Source: Acanthopleura granulata (lineage: Eukaryota > Mollusca > Polyplacophora > Chitonida > Chitonidae). From it: a stretch of 64,000 nt of DNA. The notes below the pieces were generated by a model that did no database searches, had not been told where the DNA came from, and saw nothing but the letters and a program-made list of their open reading frames with translations. The position numbers and the translations under genes were made by a program. Shown one piece after another: positions 56,992 through 64,000 of this stretch; position 1 is the stretch's first letter; each line of letters starts with the position of its first letter. The DNA lies in assembly GCA_016165875.1 (NCBI GenBank), contig JABBOT010000001.1, forward strand, positions 13,460,330 through 13,524,329. Direction: 5' to 3'.

Positions 56992-57225
56992 TAAGCAAAA
57001 AAAAAGACAACGATAAACATGTGTATGGAATTGGGAGGGCCAAGGTTTTATTTGAAAAAGACAGAGGAAGAGGATATGTGTCACGAAAGTGTATATAAAT
57101 GTTACACTCTCATTGTGTAATTAAAAATTAGTGTTACACTCCCATAGCCTTTGCCTCTGTCTTTTTCAAATAAAACCTTGGACCACCCAATTCCATATAC
57201 ACGTTTATCGTTATCTTTTTCTTAA
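56992..57225. repeat. Long hairpin (MITE-like inverted repeat)
   Basis: The left arm runs from about 56992 to 57080 and the right arm from 57141 to 57225. They pair as reverse complements over about 80 bp with few mismatches (AACGATAAACATGTGTATGG, CAAGGTTTTATTTGAAAAAG, ACAGAGG in the left arm). A ~60-bp loop holds GTTACACTCTCATTGTGTAA and GTGTTACACTCCCAT. A third, single copy of the arm follows in direct orientation at about 57238-57295. It has no coding content. It may be a small foldback or MITE-type element, or a source of hairpin RNA. Confidence 0.82.
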
Positions 57226-57237
57226 TATCACGATATG

Positions 57238-57400
57238 CAGGTATATGGAAAGAGGGGAAGGCTTTATCTGAAAAAGACAAAGAGGCTATGTGCACAAAAA
57301 GTTTACATAAATGTTACATTCTCATCGTGTAAACAAAAATTACTATTACACTCCCATATAGTGTAATTTGTGACACACTCCCATCGTGTAACGTTTTGTG
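57238..57400. repeat. Diverged direct copy of the hairpin arm and loop
   Basis: GTATATGGAAAGAGGGGAAG, GCTTTATCTGAAAAAGACAA and AATGTTACATTCTCATCGTG repeat the left arm and loop of the adjacent hairpin. Two more ACACTCCCATMKWGTGTAA words follow at about 57350 and 57380. Confidence 0.7.
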
Positions 57401-57859
57401 TGCCGCAATTATTCACATCGTGCATTTGGCTGGAGAGAACATTGATCTTTTAGTGAGATGACGTCACCGCCGATAGAGATGACTCGCTGTCTTCTGATGT
57501 TCGTTGCTCGAAGTGTGACCCGTTTCAGCCAAGGGAGACGATTGGTTATACCAATGCCGAATCACTCCCCTTGAACGAATTATCTCCAAACATGGTATCC
57601 GACGCTTGCATACGTTCCCCAGTTTTCGCAAGCCAATAATAAATATTAACGACCAAGTATTAATTCTGCTTATTATAATTTCGCTTCGATGTCCAAGTCA
57701 TTCAAGAGCCCGTCCAGTGAGCGTAACGATCACGCCTCAACGTCACCATCATATAAACATTATTAAATAAAGATAAATTAACACTGACGTGAAGCCAGCA
57801 ATCAAACAAATCAAGTATTATATCATTGTCTTTGGTGCCGGACGACAAAATCTCTGAAT

Positions 57860-59450
57860 CATTGTGATTGGGGAGTATATATAGTAAATAACAACATACT
57901 GTAGTTTTGGTAATGTAATAGAATAATGTCACGAAAACTTATCGCTTCTCAGCATTACATAAAATAGGCCTTCTTTTCTTTCTAATGAGGTTTATTATTA
58001 CATAAGTTTTTCTAGTGGCGGTCCCGTGTTCTTTATATGGGAGACTTTCGTCGTCAAGCGTTGTGAGTAAATTAGGAAATCAAGGGATAATTCATCACTA
58101 CATAGGAAGCTCATCTTAGATTACTCTAGAGAAGTCCAATTAAAGCACTTCTGCTGGAATATGGTTTTCCTCGGAGACAATTAAGCTATTTAAATAAGCT
58201 GGGTAATAACGGGTTAACCTCGCGATCAGCCCCAAAATAATATTAAGGCTTGTCTCCGGCGAAAACAAAGCAAACCTCACCTAAAATCGTTAAATCTCGT
58301 TCAACAGTCCACGGCCAAAGAGGTATCATAAAAATCAGCAAATATTTCCCTAAGCATTTCGGGCCTTATTGCATGGCCCATACAGCTCATTACCCATCTT
58401 GAAGCGCATCTGTTCGGCAATTGAAAGTATTACTTCTCTGTGAGCGAAGGATGTCTTGGAACCGTGTGAAATCAGTAGAGACTTATCAGAGGGGTTAGGT
58501 TATGGCGGACACAGCAGACAGAGATGTGGTGGCAGTAAATTGTTTTTGGCGTATTTGAAGTCGGGTTTAGACAGCTAGATCATCATTGTCATAGTCTGAT
58601 TAGCTTTATTAACTTATTAGCTGAAGTTATCATATTCAAAGGTCAAACAATGCTCTCTCGCAGTATAAAAATCGATAACTTCAAAACGTGACACTATACA
58701 ATGATGTAAATTTCATATTAATCCCTCTTCCCCATTAGCTGATTGCGTAATCATTTGCAATGACCGTTATTCACTGAGAATGTGACGATTTCTTCCCAAG
58801 GTCTAACTCCGATCTTTTTTCTATTTTGTTTCGACTTCACATTGAAACCCATGATTGAAGTGATCAGTACCTGCAATAACATCGAACTCACTGCACATCA
58901 AAAATTCATTCCCATAGTGGATTTTATGAATCGGTACATTTTCCTTCCGTTTTTTTTCTTTTTCATCCAAATTGATTTTAAAATAAAATTAACTAAAGTG
59001 AATTGATGCTTATTTATGACCAAAGGAGACTAAAGATTCCTCTTTTGGCAGGCTTCACCTAAAAAGTGTACTATATCATTCACCTTAGCATAGACATGCC
59101 TATAACTTACGTCAGTGAATTGACAAAGAGGGATATTAACGTTTCATTTGTCCTCCTGTCGCGCTTCTAAGAATGCGTTCGTAAATGTTACATATATATC
59201 CTTTAAAATGCACAGATCTTGAGCATTTTGTGTGTAGACACGAGATAAGTTGTTTGCCCAAAAAATGTTTGACACTCTTGAGAGTGTTGCAAGTTTTTTT
59301 TTGGAGTCATTACAGCTTTCTTTTATAAAAAAAATCGTACAGGCTTTAGGGGAAACGAGAAATAAGGCAAAAAACACGGACTGTGATGGAGATTACTACA
59401 ACATATAATGAGATAATCGCGGGGAAAATTAAACGGAAGAAATGCATTGT
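57860..59450 (-). repeat. Inverted M module of repeat U
   Basis: Read on the minus strand it follows M of copy 1. Plus-strand anchors are CATCTTAGATTACTCTAGAG (58112), TTCAACAGTCCACGGCCAAA (58299), TTCATTCCCATAGTGGATTT (58905), AATTGATTTTAAAATAAAAT (58970), CTTATTTATGACCAAAGGAG (59009), TGACAAAGAGGGATATTAAC (59120) and TGGAGATTACTACAACATAT (59386). It retains the early part of M that copies 3 and 4 lack, so it is closer in structure to copy 1. On this strand M precedes the inverted F arm at 56.9 kb, the same order as M of copy 1 and F of copy 2. Confidence 0.82.
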
Positions 59451-59954
59451 TGGACACACATAGCTCTTTTGTCTCATTTTTTTTATCAGTTAATCTTCTT
59501 TTCTGTTGAATGAAGAGCATTAATTCCTTTTTCCAACCCTTTACCATTTTTAAAGGCGATGTATCAACAGCTTGTCACTGGATAACATGACAAAGTCGAG
59601 ATGGCGCGTCAACAAGGCAACGTGTCAATAAATAAGGCGTCAGATCGGATTGGTCTGTCCCTGTGTTGTCAGTTGAGCAAGACGTTAAGTTAATATATGA
59701 CTAAAACCATACTTTATTTACATTTGAACACAGCATATACCCAATGTGGAGGTCCAAACTTTGGAGCCTTGATGTAATCAAGGGACTGTTGATTTTACTA
59801 TAAAATAAAAATATATCAACGTTTCGATAGTTTTTATTTTGCCACAAAGCTCTTCCTATGGGTAAACAGATAAGCACTCACGTTTTTACGCGAAACAACT
59901 CCGTGTAAGCGATACAGCCTGATTTATTTAATACCAAGACCTATTGAAGTCATT
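59451..59954. other. Unannotated AT-rich stretch
   Basis: U similarity ends near 59450. Nothing is recognised. Confidence 0.45.
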
Positions 59955-60300
59955 TTGTAGGCAAATCCGAGTGATGTTGCTTGTATGCAAGTCCTATTGA
60001 TGCCTTAAAGTCCTAATGATGTTGACTTGTACGCAATTGTTCCATCCATGTCGTCTTGTAGGCAAGTCCTACTTGTTGGCAAGCTCCAACAATGTCGATT
60101 TTTGGACATTGATGTCGTCTTGTAGACATTGTAGACAAGTCTTTCCGACGTCACGTTGTAGGCAAGTCATATTGAAGTCACAATGTATGCAAGTCGTACT
60201 GAAGTCACATTGTAGGCAAGTCTTACTGAGGCCAAATAGGCAAGCCCTAGAGAAGTCACAATGTAGGCAAGTCCTAATGATGTCGCCTTATAGCCGTCCT
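59955..60300. repeat. Degenerate 27-bp minisatellite
   Basis: TGTAGGCAAGTC followed by YTANTGAAGTCACA recurs about every 27 bp, most regularly at 60150-60290 and more loosely from 59955. Since 27 is divisible by three, a plus-strand frame (60016-60342) stays open and repeats the peptide RQVxLKSQC. This is a by-product of the period, not evidence for a gene. Confidence 0.8.
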
Positions 60301-61605
60301 ACAACTATCAGCCTTCCATATGTCAAATCATCACTAAACTAAATGGAATAACGTTTTGCTACATTCCATTTAATAAATCCACTGGTTAATCTCTCGGTAT
60401 TCGGTCCAGATTGTCAAATATTTTGAACAAGGAAAACCAAAACGAATCTAGAACAAAGAATACAGTCGTTTGTTGTAGATCTATTGGAACCGTTGGGGCG
60501 AACTCTTTTTTGGCGTTAATTCAGACTTAAGCATAATTCTTTATTAACTGCAGGAGCAACTCAAGCAGTCTTAAGGATAAGCTCAAACTTTCAGTAGTAG
60601 ATGACAGAGGTGTGTCTCACCCGCGAGGGAAGGATGACCAGTACTTCAGCCGCAATTAGACTGTAACACTTCTGTATCGCTCAGAACAAAATGTCCTGCC
60701 TTTATTACCGGCCTATCGTGCGGCAGGTCGGTTGACGAGTTCAGTGTTTGCTGTTGCTTTGAAAATGACATTCGCACACTTCTCTAAACACGTTTGATCT
60801 TTAATTTAGGAAGGGGCATACATGTGCTGCAGAAAGTCAGACGATTCCTAACTGGGAAGGTGCCTAAATATTACAGATCTAGCGAAGATAAAGCGTGAAG
60901 ACACAAAACGGGGAGCCGATCGTTGGCGTGTGGTTAAGAAGGCTAATTATAGTTCGACTGTTAGAACACAAGAGTTGTGAGTTCGCTCCCGATCTTGAGT
61001 ACTGACTTTGTGGATGTCAGCATCTCTCTTGGCACGTTGTACGAAGCCCGTGTGGCTGTTTGTGCTGTAGAATGTTTGATAGGATCATACCACTAATGTC
61101 CCTGCATGTATATTTATATCTGTGCGTTATACGTTTAAAAGGACGGTAGAGACTGGCTACATGTCAGCGTAGACGAATTCTTGTTAATGACGTGAAACAA
61201 CTATAAAAAAATTCAAGATAAACCTACAACCAAAACTACTTAACTACAGTTACATTACTTGAACATGCAGTTGCCTTGGTGCGTGATAGATTCCATATGG
61301 CCATTACTCATTTGCAGTAAGAATCGGGAGTTGAATGTAACAGTGGTTAGTATTCCCATGTGGAAGAAAACCGGCACAGCTTCTGACTAGACTATTATAC
61401 CTATAATCATGATGAAGCGAAGACTGCTGTATTTAAGTAGGCGTTAAAGCTAAGGTTTTGTCCCCGTGTATTGTTCAGCATTACTGGGAGAAAAAGATTG
61501 AAGACTGTAACACGGAATAGCATTAATTACCGCCACGACGTCTCCTGTTATTGACAAATAGAAAAGAACGACTTAATTTCGACCTTAATGAGAGTAAATT
61601 CAGTT
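60301..61605. other. Unannotated stretch with a tRNA-like segment
   Basis: GGGGAGCCGATCGTTGGCGT near 60911, and TGTGAGTTCGCTCCCGATC near 60977, resemble the A-box and B-box parts of a tRNA-derived SINE head, but no cloverleaf could be formed and no tail was found. The remainder shows nothing. Confidence 0.35.
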
Positions 61606-61955
61606 ATTTACCTGGCGCGTATTAGGGTCCCGTGGAGCACGGTCGCAAAAGAGAGCGCTACGTCAACATTTTCCCAGCACGATCGCGCCCGCTACCCGGA
61701 GCAACCCCCGAGTGTTTGCTAGCACCTAGTAATTCTTCCAGGCAAAGGCCTTCGCCGGTCGCACGCCGATTGCATTTAGGCCGGCTAATACCGCCGTGTG
61801 ATTTCCGTAAACCGATGCTTTATTCCGCGGCGGTTTTATCAAGGCCGGGGGAATGGCCATACATCACTGCCAAACACACGCAGCGGCTTCCTATTCCCTA
61901 TTTATTCCCACTGACAGCCTGCCGAAAGAGACGAAAATCAAAGTTAATTGAATGC
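61606..61955. promoter_or_regulatory. CpG-dense block (possible promoter, enhancer or exon)
   Basis: Roughly thirty CpG dinucleotides fall within about 250 bp (for example ACGATCGCGCCCGCTACCCGG near 61679, TTCGCCGGTCGCACGCCGAT near 61751, TTCCGCGGCGGTTTT near 61824), against sparse CpG on either side. The plus strand is open from 61632 to 61988 (118 codons), but high GC alone lengthens frames, and the product (many R, P and S) resembles nothing known. I favour an unmethylated regulatory island or a conserved non-coding element. Confidence 0.35.
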
Positions 61956-64000
61956 CAACAGGGATACATTGTTGTTTTGCCTACATAAATGCTACACTTT
62001 GCCTTTAATCTAGCGGGTTATACTCCCGTCCATAACCACAATGTCCATGCAGAATGCACACTTACTGTGTCCCAAAAACTGTGCATCAGCAAGATTATCA
62101 CGTCTTGGGAGCATAAGTGCGGAATCCCTCAACACCCCAAACACTGTGTTCTCTCATAAGATTTACTTTACCAGAGATTTACAGCTAGAAAAACGTTAAA
62201 TAAAACCTTTTATCTTCCAAACTGTAAGAGACGCTGACTTAAGTAAATTAATTGGCTTGAAAGTAACACAATTTTTGTTTAGAATTATCAAGCGCCCGAG
62301 TGTTGTATACACACGAACAAGTATTACAAATCACCATGTCGCTCACCACCACCATTAAAAGTTAGTTTATGAAAGATGACCAGTTTGATGTTAAAATACG
62401 AATAAAAGTGCAACTTGCCAGAAGGAAAATTGATTATATTTTAAAGTAATTGAGGATGTATAACCTTTTTGCGGAAATAAAGGTTTCAGTTATCATCTAT
62501 ATCACCAGTGACGTCATATCGTTTCCAATTCAGCAATGTCTCACGCATTACAGGAAGCCAGTGTGAAGCTATGTCTTTCAATAGAGAAAACTGTATTGTG
62601 CTCGTGTCTTCAGGCCAAACCAGTATCGAAACTATCCAATGGCATCATCATGGCGAGAAGTTATTTTTCAAAAAGTAATAACATGTCAAAAGTGTAGTCT
62701 CCAAGACAATAGTACGGCCTCCAGGAAGCGCACTTGTCCACAGAACTCACTGGGCTTCACAACAGTCGAGGTATTCAAACGTCAACTCAAAACGTCGTCA
62801 AAGGAATAGCTACAGCCAATCTAAGTTAATACAAGGCCTGCCCAGAATTATGGCCACTTAGCCAACATCTGTTCCTCCAGCACATGGTCTGTAACGAGAG
62901 AAATGAACCCAGTTAACAATAGTTATGTTTCATTGTTTTGAGCACAATGGAATCATACATCAATCCTGCTTGGACAACACGTACCCTAACCGGCCATACG
63001 TTTTACACTCATCCCAAACGAGAACTCTCAGCAACATACGCTATAGTATCTTCTATGAACTCAATGGCAGCCATTTTGCACCAAGGTATATATGGTTCTT
63101 TATATAGCCAAATTTAAGCAAAACTGCTGCTATTTGAGATAAAGTTGTTGGACGCAGTAGATAGAACTTAAACGAAAGAGTACCGTCTGTTTGGAGGCTC
63201 TCGGAAAACGGGTGGACCAGATTTCTATGCTGTATGAGAGCTTCGGAAATTACACTCTTAGTTATGCGCAAAATCCGGAAGTAGACATGTAAATCATACC
63301 TGGATTCTGACGAACCAAATACTGTCCCTACACTTGAGAATGGTTTGTTATTGATTCACCAGATAATAATCGCCTCTGTTAAGTGTCATTTACGGGTTCT
63401 TAAGTTCTCAGCTGATCATGCTGACTGTCAACAAGTCAACAAATCAACTGCGGTGGGGCCAAAGTTAGTACAAGATTTACGACTCCATAAACCTGCTGCG
63501 AGAAATCATACTCTTTGACTAGGAACAGCAGCTGTTCTAAGCCAGTTCCAATCAGTCTCGTTTGACTTAGCTGACATGAACAAATGTTACAACGTTACAT
63601 AGTTGCAAGGAGTGGAAGACGAACGCAGTCAAGCAGGACGAATTTATTTGGTCGAAAAGAAAAAAAAATGCCAGCAAAGAAAACATGAAAAAATAAAAAA
63701 ATTAATACATAAATAAATAGGTAAACTGGCTTAATTGTTGTCTCCTATGTGCGAGAACGAGAAATAGCTCGACAAGAATTACGGAATGACGTTGGAAGTT
63801 GTCAACATGAGGGTTAACACCACGACAGATACTATTTACAACGTCACTATTTATATTGTTTAGCACAAACTTTTCTCCTGTATTAATTATTGAATATATT
63901 TAATTCCTTTCTTGTTAAGGTTTCAGAACAAAATCTAGGCTAAAATTTACAAAACTCCGTGTATCAGTTTTGACATATGTATTGTTTGGCCAAGGTTTGT
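61956..64000. other. Unannotated stretch to the window end
   Basis: No gene, RNA or repeat is recognised. An A-rich run with AAAAAAAAATG and AAATAAATAG lies near 63660-63720. Open frames at 62925-63107 and 63053-63271 lack domain resemblance. Confidence 0.45.

Noticed and set aside
33200..59450. Autonomous transposon or endogenous virus
   Set aside because: No reverse transcriptase, integrase, transposase, helicase or capsid-like frame was seen on either strand in the open frames examined.
60016..60342. 108-codon frame as a repeat protein gene
   Set aside because: It is created by the 27-bp period of a degenerate minisatellite. Units decay without regard to codons.

Overview
This window looks like intergenic or intronic DNA from an animal nuclear genome, most likely a marine mollusc. 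The sequence is AT-rich, has no operon-like layout, and holds no long open frame (the longest is 164 codons). It carries many degraded SINE copies of a type I associate from memory with mollusc, mainly bivalve, genomes: a tRNA-like head reading GCCTCCGTGGCTCAGTTGG, a body with a GGTTTCCTCCCACCATAATG-like block, and a CAATCAAATAAATAAATA tail. I recognise no known protein-coding gene, rRNA or functional tRNA. The taxonomic call is inference from the repeats.

Layout. From 1 to about 33 kb lies sparse, mostly unique DNA with SINE fragments. It also holds an apparently unnamed dispersed repeat of about 270-340 bp (called X here; 2.9, 7.6, 14.1 and 32.9 kb), a second repeat pair (Y; 22.6 and 25.4 kb), a ~77-bp tandem array (20.2 kb), a dense cluster of TGACGTCA-like sites (18.4 kb) and a perfectly phased 36-bp minisatellite (31.0 kb). 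Scattered here are short exon-like open segments with good splice-type borders. The most interesting is a minus-strand ATG with a signal-peptide-like leader and a GTAAGA donor at 9.53-9.59 kb, next to CpG-richer DNA.

From about 33.2 to 59.45 kb the window is a mosaic of diverged copies of one repeat (called U here). The modules are F (first half), M (second half) and L (a linker). The order on the plus strand is: F+M (33.2-37.57), F+M+L then inverted F (37.64-44.9), F+M shortened (45.25-48.15), an F fragment (49.32-49.92), F+M+L then inverted F (50.63-56.89), and inverted M (57.86-59.45). The two F-M-L-invertedF blocks are copies of each other and have foldback geometry, with inverted arms of about 2.3 kb. 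No transposase or reverse transcriptase frame was seen in it, and frames are broken between copies, so it is probably a non-autonomous element or a local duplication. SINE pieces sit at several module junctions.

From 59.5 to 64 kb lies unique DNA with a 27-bp minisatellite (60.0 kb), a tRNA-like segment (60.9 kb) and a striking CpG-dense block (61.6-61.95 kb) that may be a promoter, enhancer or exon.

All exon calls are by-eye predictions made without homology support and carry low confidence. The repeat calls rest on direct alignment by eye within the window and are much firmer.
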